Of a stretch of 64,000 nucleotides of DNA, positions 28,087 through 36,772 are shown one piece after another. Each line of letters starts with the position of its first letter. Positions within the stretch are counted from its first letter, which is position 1. Both the position numbers and the translations under genes were made by a program. This DNA is from Agathobacter ruminis. GTDB taxonomy: Bacteria > Bacillota > Clostridia > Lachnospirales > Lachnospiraceae. The DNA lies in NCBI RefSeq assembly GCF_002735305.1, contig NZ_PDYG01000123.1, positions 1-64,000 on the forward strand. Reading direction: 5' to 3'. The notes under the pieces are model-generated. The model was not told the DNA's origin. It did not search any database and was given only the letters and a program-made list of their open reading frames with translations.

Positions 28087-29082
28087 ATGATTGGATCAGA
28101 TATCGGAATTGATTTGGGAACTGCCAGCATTCTGGTTTATATAAAAGGAAAGGGTGTTGTATTAAAGGAGCCATCAGTTGTGGCTTTTGATCGCGACACC
28201 AACAAGATTAAGGCCATCGGAGAAGAAGCGCGTCTGATGCTTGGCCGTACTCCGGGCAATATCGTAGCAGTGCGTCCGCTTCGCCAGGGCGTTATTTCGG
28301 ATTATACTGTTACCGAAAAGATGATCAAATATTTCATTCAAAAAGCACTTGGCAAGAAGAGCTTCCGCAAGCCACGCATCAGCGTATGTGTACCTTCCGG
28401 TGTAACAGAAGTCGAGAAGAAGGCAGTAGAAGATGCAAGTTATGCAGCAGGTGCCCGTGAAGTGGAAATTATCGAGGAGCCGATCGCAGCAGCAATCGGA
28501 GCCGGAATTGATATTGCAAAGCCATGTGGAAACTTAATCGTGGATATCGGTGGTGGTACCTCGGATATCGCCGTAATTTCACTCGGCGGATCTGTTGTCA
28601 GCACATCCATCAAGATTGCCGGCGATGATTTTGACGAGGCAATTGTCCGTTACATGAGAAAGAAACACAATCTTTTGATTGGTGAGCGCACCGCAGAAGA
28701 TATCAAGATCAAGATCGGAACCTGTTTCCCTCTTGCAACCAATGACACGATGGATGTACGCGGCCGTAACCTTGTGACCGGTCTTCCTCGTACCATTACA
28801 GTGACTTCCGAAGAAACAGAAGAAGCACTTCGTGAGCCGACTCTTCAAATTGTAGAAGCAGTACATTCCGTACTGGAGAAGACTCCTCCGGAACTTGCAG
28901 CCGATGTCGCTGACCGCGGTATTGTATTGACCGGTGGTGGAGCACTTCTTCGCGGTCTTGAAGAACTCATCGAAGACAAGACCGGAATCAATACCATGAC
29001 AGCAGAGCAGCCAATGACCTGTGTTGCCATCGGAACCGGAAAATATGTCGAATTCCTTGCCGGAAAGCGCGACGAAATTTAA
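28087..29082 (+). CDS. mreB: rod-shape determining protein MreB/Mbl
   Basis: A 331-residue actin-like ATPase. Phosphate 1 (DIGIDLGTASILVY), connect 1 (EEPIAAAIGAG), phosphate 2 (VDIGGGTSDIAV) and adenosine (VLTGGGALLRGLEE) motifs are all present. It directs cell-wall elongation at the membrane. It is not followed by mreCD but by its own terminator and the late flagellar operon, a placement also seen for one of several mreB paralogues in other Clostridia; so a second paralogue (Mbl-type) is likely. Start ATG 28087 behind GGAAGGAG. Confidence 0.93.
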   Translation: MIGSDIGIDLGTASILVYIKGKGVVLKEPSVVAFDRDTNKIKAIGEEARLMLGRTPGNIVAVRPLRQGVISDYTVTEKMIKYFIQKALGKKSFRKPRISVCVPSGVTEVEKKAVEDASYAAGAREVEIIEEPIAAAIGAGIDIAKPCGNLIVDIGGGTSDIAVISLGGSVVSTSIKIAGDDFDEAIVRYMRKKHNLLIGERTAEDIKIKIGTCFPLATNDTMDVRGRNLVTGLPRTITVTSEETEEALREPTLQIVEAVHSVLEKTPPELAADVADRGIVLTGGGALLRGLEELIEDKTGINTMTAEQPMTCVAIGTGKYVEFLAGKRDEI

Positions 29083-29096
29083 TCAGAACGATATGG

Positions 29097-29121
29097 GCCC
29101 CCGCAGTTTGCGGGGGCTTTT
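29097..29121 (+). terminator. terminator after mreB
   Basis: Stem GCCCCCGC / GCGGGGGC with loop AGTTT, then TTTT. Confidence 0.9.
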
Positions 29122-29188
29122 ATAAATCAGATATTGCAGAAGAATCGCATATCTGCTAGGATAAAAGTACGATATTAAAAAAAGGGGT

Positions 29189-29215
29189 TAAGTTCCCCGA
29201 AAATCCTCCGATATA
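29189..29215 (+). promoter_or_regulatory. sigma-28 (FliA/SigD) promoter of the flgM operon
   Basis: TAAG (29189-29192), 14-15 bases, TCCGATAT (29207-29214). It matches the Gram-positive sigma-D consensus TAAA-N15-GCCGATAT at most positions. Confidence 0.82.
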
Positions 29216-29333
29216 CATTTCAAGAAAACATCAGTGGCAACGAAATATTTTTAAAATCAAGGTTAAGGTTTTGGACGTTGCGTCCGATATTTTCATTAAA
29301 GAAGTTATTTCAGGGAAGAAAGGAGATGCTGTT

Positions 29334-29627
29334 ATGCGTATAGATGCATATAATCAAATCGCCCAGGTTTACGGAACACAAGCAACAAATAAGGTGTCAA
29401 AGGCTCAATCTGCTTATGGAGTGCAGCAGGCATCTGATCAGTTGACCATTTCCCAGACCGCTCGCGATTTTCAGGTAGCTAAAGCTGCAGTGTCGGGAGC
29501 TTCAGACGTCAGGGAAGATAAGGTCGCAGAACTTAAAGCAATGGTGGATTCGGGAAAATATACTGTGAATGAAGGCGACTTCGCCAGCAAGTTACTTGCA
29601 AAGTATAACGAGAAAATTACATTCTAG
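29334..29627 (+). CDS. flgM: anti-sigma-28 factor FlgM
   Basis: A 97-residue protein starting MRIDAYNQIAQVYG. The C-terminal half (KVAELKAMVDSGKYTVNEGDFASKLL) is the sigma-binding helix region typical of FlgM. FlgM holds sigma-28 inactive until it is exported through the finished hook. The ATG at 29334 follows AAAGGAG; an in-frame start at 29271 would add 21 unrelated residues. It opens a seven-gene operon and is itself behind a sigma-28 promoter, giving feedback. Confidence 0.9.
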   Translation: MRIDAYNQIAQVYGTQATNKVSKAQSAYGVQQASDQLTISQTARDFQVAKAAVSGASDVREDKVAELKAMVDSGKYTVNEGDFASKLLAKYNEKITF

Positions 29628-29644
29628 GAAATGAGGAATCATTC

Positions 29645-30157
29645 GTGGCAAGCTTGGTCGAGGAATTAGTCGAAGTATTGCATAATGAAAAGGAGATATA
29701 CGGAGAGTTAATCGAATGCGGAACAGAAAAGAAAGACATTCTGATTCGTGGTGATATCCCTGCATTAGAGGCATTGACAGAAAAAGAACAGGCTTTAAGC
29801 GATCGTCTGTTATCCGAAAGCAATCGTCAGATTGCTTTGCTCGGAGATATTGCGAACGTACTTGGCAAAGGCTCCGAGCAGATGACAGTTACGAAACTCA
29901 TTGTTGCGCTTGCATCACAACCGCAGGCGGTACAACAACTCACCGATGCAAGGGATCAGCTTTTGGAAGCTGCAAATGAGATGCAGCGGATTAATGTCCA
30001 AAATGAGGCCTTATTGAATCAGGCGATTGAACTCACCGAATTTGACATTACCTTATTCAAAAGTTTGCGACAAGCACCTGAAACTGCAAACTACAACCGC
30101 AATGCCTATAACACAGGCGCTCTTTTAGGGGGTAGTGGCTTCGACGCAAAACAATAA
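29645..30157 (+). CDS. flgN: flagellar chaperone FlgN
   Basis: A 170-residue, mostly helical protein starting at GTG 29645, 17 bases after flgM. The pattern of leucines and acidic residues and the position between flgM and flgK identify it as FlgN, the export chaperone of FlgK and FlgL. The C-terminal tail (about 145-170) is probably disordered. Confidence 0.87.
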   Translation: MASLVEELVEVLHNEKEIYGELIECGTEKKDILIRGDIPALEALTEKEQALSDRLLSESNRQIALLGDIANVLGKGSEQMTVTKLIVALASQPQAVQQLTDARDQLLEAANEMQRINVQNEALLNQAIELTEFDITLFKSLRQAPETANYNRNAYNTGALLGGSGFDAKQ

Positions 30158-30176
30158 CAGATAGGAGGAATAAGGT

Positions 30177-32003
30177 ATGGCAAACGGCTTTGGAAGCCTT
30201 TATATCGGCCAGTCCGGTTTAATGGGCGCACAGAACGCACTGAATACAACTGCCAACAACTTAGCCAATGTCAATACCACAGGCTATGTTCGGCAACAGG
30301 TTCGATTTGCGGACCAGGAATATGCAACACTTAAAATTGCGAGCAGTACTACAAATCTGCAACAGGCGGGACTCGGTGTCTCGATTGGAGATGTAGTTCA
30401 TGCCCGCGATATCTTTTTAGATAAAGCATTTCGCTTGGAAACAGGAAGAGAATCTTTTTATTCTACCTGCTATGAAGTAACCACTCAGGTGGAGGATTTG
30501 CTTCAGGAGCTCGATGGCGAGCAATTCGCCAACAGCATCAAAGATCTGTATACGGCAATCGAAGAGATGGCCAAGGAACCGGAAGATTCCACCAAACAGA
30601 ATCTGTTGCTGCAGAAATGTGAACTCTTTCTGAGCAGAAGTGCATCTTTGTACTCTGATTTCAAGAGTCATCAGTCCAACTTAAATGAACAGATCAAGGA
30701 CTCAGTAGACACCATCAACAAAATCGGAAATCGAATCTATGAACTGAATGTCGCAATTCAGCGTGTAGAGTCTGCCGGCGTTGAGACGGCCATGACCATG
30801 CGCGATGAACGGGATCAGCTGATTGATCAGTTGTCCGGCCTGGCAAAAATCGAGGCGACAGAGGATCAGTTTGGTTTTGTAACCATCGAACTCGAAGGCG
30901 CGGAATTTGTCATCGATCGAGGCTGCATGAACATGAACGTATTGTATGATTCCGATACCGGATTTGATACACCATACTGGCCACATCTCTCCAATGACGA
31001 TACAAAAACCTATATCGAAGTGTTCAATCTGACCTATGATGCAAAGACGGAGAACAATACCGACATCGGTGCGGTAAAAGCACTCCTGATTCAGCGCGGC
31101 GATCATTTCGGAACCAAAGAAGATATGGCAAGCCTGGAGAGCTTCTCCAAGATTGAGAGTTCGACCATGATGGAAGTGGAAGCGGAGCTGGATCAGATGT
31201 TCAGCAAAGTGGTCAATGTCATCAATGACCTGTTTTGCCCGAATATGAGCATAGACGATTCAAAGGCAATCCTCGATGATATGGGTCTGGCAACGACGAC
31301 CGTCATGCCGGATGAAATCGGAAATCAGGACAGCGTTTACCAGCTGCATGGCAGCAAATCGGAGAGCAACAGTTACTATATTATTGGAGTACAAAACGGG
31401 AAAACGCAGATTGTCGCAACAGAGACAGCGCAGATTCTCGATGAAGATAAATGTTATTACGGAATTGATCACCAGTTGCCACCGCGCGAATTGTTCGTGC
31501 GCAACAGTGTGGACAGATACACACAGGTGCAGGCCGGCGGTCGTACCGTTTATGTATATAATGCTGAGGATGTGGAAAACTCCAACACCTGGTATCACCT
31601 CGGCACAACACGCATCAATGATGAATTGCAAAAGCAGATTACTTTGATGCCTGCATATCAAAAGGATGGAGATGTTGCATACGACCTGGGAGCAGCACTT
31701 TCGAATGCGTGGGCTTCCGCGACACTGACACTCAATCCGATGGACAAGAATGTGACAAATTTCGAAAATTACTATAATAAGATGATAAACAAGCTCGCGA
31801 CAGACGGAAATATCTATTTTTCCGCATCCGAGACCTTGCAGGCGACGAAAGCATCGCTGGAAAATTCCAGACAGCAGGTCACCGGTGTATCATCCGACGA
31901 AGAATTGACCAATATGGTCAAATTCCAATCGGCCTATAACGCGTCAAGCCGTTTTATGACAGTCATCTCTCAGATGACAGAAACGATTGTTGGACTCATC
32001 TAA
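30177..32003 (+). CDS. flgK: hook-filament junction protein FlgK, copy 1
   Basis: A 608-residue protein with the FlgK N-terminus (SLYIGQSGLMGAQNALNTT, then ANNLANVNTTGYVRQ) and C-terminus (SSDEELTNMVKFQSAYNAS, ending in a helix). These ends form the coiled D0/D1 part; the middle (about 230-520) is a variable exposed domain. It starts 19 bases after flgN behind AGGAGG. A second, different FlgK follows at 32066, so the junction may contain two kinds of subunit. Confidence 0.93.
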   Translation: MANGFGSLYIGQSGLMGAQNALNTTANNLANVNTTGYVRQQVRFADQEYATLKIASSTTNLQQAGLGVSIGDVVHARDIFLDKAFRLETGRESFYSTCYEVTTQVEDLLQELDGEQFANSIKDLYTAIEEMAKEPEDSTKQNLLLQKCELFLSRSASLYSDFKSHQSNLNEQIKDSVDTINKIGNRIYELNVAIQRVESAGVETAMTMRDERDQLIDQLSGLAKIEATEDQFGFVTIELEGAEFVIDRGCMNMNVLYDSDTGFDTPYWPHLSNDDTKTYIEVFNLTYDAKTENNTDIGAVKALLIQRGDHFGTKEDMASLESFSKIESSTMMEVEAELDQMFSKVVNVINDLFCPNMSIDDSKAILDDMGLATTTVMPDEIGNQDSVYQLHGSKSESNSYYIIGVQNGKTQIVATETAQILDEDKCYYGIDHQLPPRELFVRNSVDRYTQVQAGGRTVYVYNAEDVENSNTWYHLGTTRINDELQKQITLMPAYQKDGDVAYDLGAALSNAWASATLTLNPMDKNVTNFENYYNKMINKLATDGNIYFSASETLQATKASLENSRQQVTGVSSDEELTNMVKFQSAYNASSRFMTVISQMTETIVGLI

Positions 32004-32065
32004 AGGAATTTGCCATTCGTGCCGATATCATTATCAAGACGAAAATATGATGAAAGGAGTGGCAT

Positions 32066-33919
32066 ATGGCATCCACATTTATGGGATTGAATATTGGAAG
32101 CAGTGCGTTGTCAACCTACCAGACAGCGGTTAATACCACTGCGAACAATATCGCAAATGTCAAAACCGAAGGATATACCCGCCAGACAACCGAGATTACA
32201 TCGACTGCCGCTCTGCGCATCAGTGAGAGATACGGTAGTGTCGGTACCGGCGTTGAGGCAAGCAAGATTACGCAGACAAGAAGCGTTTATTATGATACAA
32301 AATATTGGGAAAACAACAGCAGCTACGGTCTGTTTGAACAGAAGCTGTACTATCTCGATCAGATTCAGGGGATTCTGAAGGATGACAGCACACAAAACGG
32401 ATTCTCTACTATTTTTGCCAATATGTTTAATGCGCTGGATTCGGTGATTACAGGCGGACCGAGTGATGTCAGCGCGCGCAATCAGTTTATCAACAAGGCG
32501 CAGAGCCTCTGTACATATTTTAATGCGCTTTATACAGATTTGCAGGAACTGCAAAAAGACTGTAATGAAGAAATCAAAACTTCTCTGGATTCGGTAAATG
32601 CCATGTCTGAGAAGCTGGCACTGCTGAACAAAGAAATCTATAACCTCGAAGTCAGAGGCGGTACGGCAAACCAGTTGCGGGATGAACGCAATTCTCTGCT
32701 CGATCAGTTGTCCACAATGGTAAAAGTAGAGACCTCAGAAGTGGATGTCTACAATACCAACGGAGAAAACCTCGGGGTAAAGACCTGTCGTATTTTTATC
32801 AACGGACAGGTTTTGGTAGATGGATTTGACCATCGGACACTTGAGATTACATCCACCGATTACAAGAACAATCAATGTGATATCGATGGTTTGTATGATA
32901 TTGTATGGAGCGATACCAAGATGAACTTCGCGGTATCGGGCGGAACAGCAGGCGGAACCCTTAAGGGACTGTTCCAGATGCGCGACGGCAACAATGCCGA
33001 TTCCGAGCATGGAACCGTAACGATTGCAAATGCCAATACCATTCGCATTGAGGATCTGGCAATTACCGATCTGGCAGCATTTGCCGTTGCAGATCGCGGA
33101 AGCGTCACAATCGGCAATTACTCTTACCATTATGATTCATTTGAAATCGAGATGACCGAAGACGGTACCATTTCTTCTGTGACATTCCAGCTCGCAGAGG
33201 AGAACAACAATACTTCACCGGCATTGATGGATCGTCTGGTTGGAAAGAATGGCGTGGTCGGCGCGTCGGTAGATGCAATGGGTGTCCCATATTATATGGC
33301 ACAGATCAACCAGTTCATTCGTACTTTTGCGAAGGCCTTCAATGACATTGAGCGAACCGGAGAGACCCTCGATGGGGAACCGATGGGAACATTCTTTACT
33401 GCAGAGAATCTGGTAGGAACCGTATTTGACTATTCAGAGCAGTATGATGCAGCTTACGATCCGGGTTCCAATGAAGCAACCTTTACAGATAAATCCAATA
33501 CCTATTATCAGCTGACAGCAGGTACATTTCAGGTCAACATCAACAGCATTCGCGATCCGCGTTATTTTGCAACCACAAAGGATGTCACAAACGGAACGGA
33601 TGCCTATGAGCTGATTACGGAACTCAAAAAATTACAGGCTGATGTCACGATGTTCCGCGGAGATGACGCGGAGAGCTTCCTTGAGACATTGCTCTCGGAC
33701 ATTTCGGTTGACACCAACAAATCAGATATCTTTTTCAAGAACTATAAGAACCTGGCAGCATCGATGGATCAGCAGAGAAAATCGGTGGCCGGAGTTGATG
33801 AAGACGAAGAAGCTCTGGATCTGATCCGCTTCCAGAATGCATATAATCTTTCTTCAAAGATGATCAGCATCATGACACAGCTCTATGACAAACTGATCAA
33901 CGAGACAGGAGTAACCTAA
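32066..33919 (+). CDS. flgK: hook-filament junction protein FlgK, copy 2
   Basis: A 617-residue protein with a conserved FlgK N-terminus (GLNIGSSALSTYQTAVNTTA, then NNIANVKTEGYTRQT) and C-terminus (DEDEEALDLIRFQNAYNLSS). Its middle domain is not recognisably like that of copy 1, so this is an old duplication. It starts behind GAAAGGAG, 62 bases after copy 1, and is followed 23 bases later by flgL. Confidence 0.93.
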   Translation: MASTFMGLNIGSSALSTYQTAVNTTANNIANVKTEGYTRQTTEITSTAALRISERYGSVGTGVEASKITQTRSVYYDTKYWENNSSYGLFEQKLYYLDQIQGILKDDSTQNGFSTIFANMFNALDSVITGGPSDVSARNQFINKAQSLCTYFNALYTDLQELQKDCNEEIKTSLDSVNAMSEKLALLNKEIYNLEVRGGTANQLRDERNSLLDQLSTMVKVETSEVDVYNTNGENLGVKTCRIFINGQVLVDGFDHRTLEITSTDYKNNQCDIDGLYDIVWSDTKMNFAVSGGTAGGTLKGLFQMRDGNNADSEHGTVTIANANTIRIEDLAITDLAAFAVADRGSVTIGNYSYHYDSFEIEMTEDGTISSVTFQLAEENNNTSPALMDRLVGKNGVVGASVDAMGVPYYMAQINQFIRTFAKAFNDIERTGETLDGEPMGTFFTAENLVGTVFDYSEQYDAAYDPGSNEATFTDKSNTYYQLTAGTFQVNINSIRDPRYFATTKDVTNGTDAYELITELKKLQADVTMFRGDDAESFLETLLSDISVDTNKSDIFFKNYKNLAASMDQQRKSVAGVDEDEEALDLIRFQNAYNLSSKMISIMTQLYDKLINETGVT

Positions 33920-33942
33920 AGCACGCGTAAGGAGATCATCAT

Positions 33943-35439
33943 ATGAGAATTACGAATAATATGATCATGGACAATACAAAGACCAACATCAATGGCAACA
34001 AGGTCAATGTAGACAAGTACAATACGCAGATGACAACCCAAAAGAAAATCAGCAAGGCATCCGAAAATCCGGTGATTGCGATTCGTTCTCTTCGCCTGGG
34101 CACTTCCATGTCACATATTACGCAGTATCTGGACAACAATATCAAGGATGCCGCTTCGTGGCTGGATGTCACCTACACGGCATTAAATAATATGAAAGAC
34201 CTGCTGACGGACATCAGAACCCAGTGTGTCAACGGTTCAACCGACACGTTAACTGCAGACGATCGTCAGACAATTCTGAAAAATCTTGAAGCTTTGCAAG
34301 ATCAGATATATACTGAAGGTAACGCAGACTATGCCGGACGCACGGTCTTTACAGGATATCGCACCACGGAGAATCTGACATTCAACGAAGATGCACCGGA
34401 GACTTCCTATGCGATTGAACAGAATTATACCTTTGAGGATCTCAAACAGCATCGCTTCTATTACGGAGATGCAGCAGTGCCGTCCGCAACAGATGTGGCA
34501 CAGCATAAGCAGAATAATACCGAATATACCGAGAATGTTGGCCGAGAGACCAATTACAGAGTTCGCCTGGCTTATTCCGGAGCAGAACTTTCGGATACCA
34601 ATGCATTTATGATTGATGGGACCGAATATACGGACATCACGGTATATGACGACGAGAAACAATGGACAGAATCTGCGGATTTCCCGCTTGCTGACGATGC
34701 AACCACCTGCATTTTCATCAAGTCAACCGGCGAGATGGTTATCCCGAAGGATATGGCGGAAGAAATCATCGAAAACAAGCAGTCCATGACAGTGAACTAC
34801 AACAAGACCGGATTCGTGGAAGGAGATCTGCGTCCGGAATATTATTTCAATTGCACTCTGAATCCGGGAAAGGATGATGAGGTTGTATTTACATTGGAAG
34901 AACAGGAAATCAACTATACGATTTCTGCAAATACACAGCTGACAGTCAACACCCAGGCACGCAATGTATTCAGCCAGGACATTGACAGAGATGTGTCGGA
35001 GATGATTGACGCAGTCAAATATGCAATCGATGCGGAGACAAAAGTCGGCCGTATCGAAGAGATGATGCGTCAGGAGCAGTATGCAGATCCTGAGTCGCAG
35101 GAAGTCCTTCAGGGATATCTGGATGTGGCAAAGAAAGAGCAGGATCTCGCAAATGACAATCTGCAAAAGCTCTATGACAGCTATGTCGGCAACTTTAACA
35201 ACTATCTGACAAAAGTAAATACCGCGATTACCAATGTCGGCTCCATGCAGGCGCGTCTGTCGCTGACACAGAACCGTGTTGAGAATCAGAGCACAACAGT
35301 GGAGCAGTTGAAGTCTTCCAATGAAGACCGCGAGATGTCAGATGTCATTATTGACTACTATGCTGCTTATAATGCATATACTTCATCATTGACAGCAGCT
35401 TCGAAAGTAGGAGAACAAAGCTTACTCAAGTATTTGTAA
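33943..35439 (+). CDS. flgL: hook-filament junction protein FlgL
   Basis: A 498-residue protein, much longer than the about 300 residues of B. subtilis FlgL. The N-terminus (MRITNNMIMDN) and C-terminus (flagellin-like helices with NRVENQSTTVEQLKSS) are typical; the extra length is a middle insertion of about 200 residues (roughly 150-360) likely exposed on the filament. Behind AAGGAG. Confidence 0.92.
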   Translation: MRITNNMIMDNTKTNINGNKVNVDKYNTQMTTQKKISKASENPVIAIRSLRLGTSMSHITQYLDNNIKDAASWLDVTYTALNNMKDLLTDIRTQCVNGSTDTLTADDRQTILKNLEALQDQIYTEGNADYAGRTVFTGYRTTENLTFNEDAPETSYAIEQNYTFEDLKQHRFYYGDAAVPSATDVAQHKQNNTEYTENVGRETNYRVRLAYSGAELSDTNAFMIDGTEYTDITVYDDEKQWTESADFPLADDATTCIFIKSTGEMVIPKDMAEEIIENKQSMTVNYNKTGFVEGDLRPEYYFNCTLNPGKDDEVVFTLEEQEINYTISANTQLTVNTQARNVFSQDIDRDVSEMIDAVKYAIDAETKVGRIEEMMRQEQYADPESQEVLQGYLDVAKKEQDLANDNLQKLYDSYVGNFNNYLTKVNTAITNVGSMQARLSLTQNRVENQSTTVEQLKSSNEDREMSDVIIDYYAAYNAYTSSLTAASKVGEQSLLKYL

Positions 35440-35479
35440 ACCAATGTGCACACCCGTGGAGCGGGAGGAAGGAAAGACC

Positions 35480-35947
35480 ATGAAGGCAAAAACAAGACTT
35501 TTCGGTGATATTGATATCGCTGATGACAAGATTATTACCATGGACAAGGGAATGATCGGTTTTCCACAGCTGAATCATTTCGCTTTGATCTTTGATGAAG
35601 AAAAAGGAGTGCGTGAGACCTCCATTATGTGGCTTCAGTCTATGGATGATCCTGATATCGCATTTCCGGTTATGAACCCGGCTGCAGTTAAGGAAGATTA
35701 CAATCCAAATGTATCGGCTGAAATCATCGAACCACTTGGAAAATTAAACGAGGACAATACCTTTATCCTGGTAACCGTTACGGTTCCAAAGGAGATTAAG
35801 GATTTCTCTGTTAACTTAAAAGCACCTATCGTAATCAACAACGAAACCCAGAAGGGCGTTCAGATTATCGTCGAAGACGATCTTCCGATCAAGTACAAAG
35901 TTTACGAAGTCCTTCAGGCCAAGAAGTCAGAAAGGGCAGGTGAATAA
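35480..35947 (+). CDS. fliW: flagellar assembly factor FliW
   Basis: A 155-residue protein with the FliW pattern MDKGMIGFPQLNHFAL and a central WLQSMDDPDIAFPVM. FliW binds CsrA and flagellin; when flagellin is exported, freed FliW removes CsrA from the flagellin mRNA. The ATG at 35480 follows GGAGGAAGG; an in-frame ATG at 35444 lies right after flgL and is rejected. The csrA start lies one base after its stop codon. Confidence 0.94.
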   Translation: MKAKTRLFGDIDIADDKIITMDKGMIGFPQLNHFALIFDEEKGVRETSIMWLQSMDDPDIAFPVMNPAAVKEDYNPNVSAEIIEPLGKLNEDNTFILVTVTVPKEIKDFSVNLKAPIVINNETQKGVQIIVEDDLPIKYKVYEVLQAKKSERAGE

Positions 35948-35948
35948 T

Positions 35949-36170
35949 ATGTTAGCATTGACGAGAAAGAAAGGCGAAGCCCTTGTTATCAATAATAATA
36001 TCGAAGTAACTGTATTAGAGATTCGCGGTGATCAGATCAAGATCGGTATCAGCGCACCAAAAGATGTTCCGATTTATCGTAAGGAAGTATTCTTACAGAT
36101 TCAGAAGGAAAACGAAGAAGCTACCGCTACTCAGGAAAGCTTCGACTTGTTGAAGAATCTCATTGGATAA
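35949..36170 (+). CDS. csrA: carbon storage regulator / translational repressor CsrA
   Basis: A 73-residue protein starting MLALTRKKGEALVINNNIEV, with the RNA-binding strand and the GxxAPKDVPIYRKEV core. CsrA dimers bind GGA in hairpin loops and at Shine-Dalgarno sites. Its expected targets, the flagellin leaders, lie 3.3-5.3 kb downstream. The ATG at 35949 is preferred over GTG 35940, which overlaps fliW and the ribosome site. It ends the operon; a long A/T stretch follows. Confidence 0.95.
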   Translation: MLALTRKKGEALVINNNIEVTVLEIRGDQIKIGISAPKDVPIYRKEVFLQIQKENEEATATQESFDLLKNLIG

Positions 36171-36211
36171 TGTGTCAGAAAAATTTTTTTAAAAAAATTT
36201 TTATTTTGCTA

Positions 36212-36239
36212 TAAACTTTTTTGAGGGTTAGGACGATAA
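36212..36239 (+). promoter_or_regulatory. sigma-28 promoter of flaG-fliD-fliS
   Basis: TAAA (36212-36215), 16 bases, GACGATAA (36232-36239); one mismatch to the GCCGATAA -10. Confidence 0.7.
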
Positions 36240-36327
36240 TGTAAGTAGACGGGCAATCTACTCTATTAGTAGACCCCTAAAATTTCACATTTTTCGTCAG
36301 GTTTAGTCACATGGAGGTGTAAAGATC

Positions 36328-36756
36328 ATGGCAATAGAAGCAATCAGCGGAGCAGGAATGACTTATCAGGGAAGTGCGTCAACTGCAGAAGTGCGACACG
36401 AGGCACAGTCCAAAGTGGATGCATCTGAAATTCAAATCACATCAGAGAAAATCGCATCCGAAACCAGCAAGTTAAACACACAGGAAACCAATCCTGACCC
36501 GGAGGATCATCAGGGTCAGCAAATGACACCGGAGCAGCAGCAGGCTGCAATCAAAAAAGCGGTGGAAGATATCAATAAGCGCGCCAACAATTCCGAAGCA
36601 ATTTTTGGAATTCATGAGGCGACCAATCGCGTTACCATTAAATTGGTAGACAAAGACACGAAGGAAGTCATCAAGGAGTTACCTCCGGAGAAAACACTTG
36701 ACATGATAGCCAAGGTTTGGGAAATGGCAGGTCTGCTTGTAGACGAGAAGAGATAA
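36328..36756 (+). CDS. flaG: flagellar protein FlaG
   Basis: A 142-residue protein whose C-terminal half (about 75-142; VEDINKRANNSEAIFGIHEA ... VKEL-type IKELPPEKTLDMIAKVWEM) matches FlaG. The first half is polar, Gln-rich and probably disordered. FlaG influences filament length in some bacteria. It opens the flaG-fliD-fliS operon and has a good GGAGGTG site. Confidence 0.88.
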   Translation: MAIEAISGAGMTYQGSASTAEVRHEAQSKVDASEIQITSEKIASETSKLNTQETNPDPEDHQGQQMTPEQQQAAIKKAVEDINKRANNSEAIFGIHEATNRVTIKLVDKDTKEVIKELPPEKTLDMIAKVWEMAGLLVDEKR

Positions 36757-36772
36757 GACAGGAGGGGTCGAT

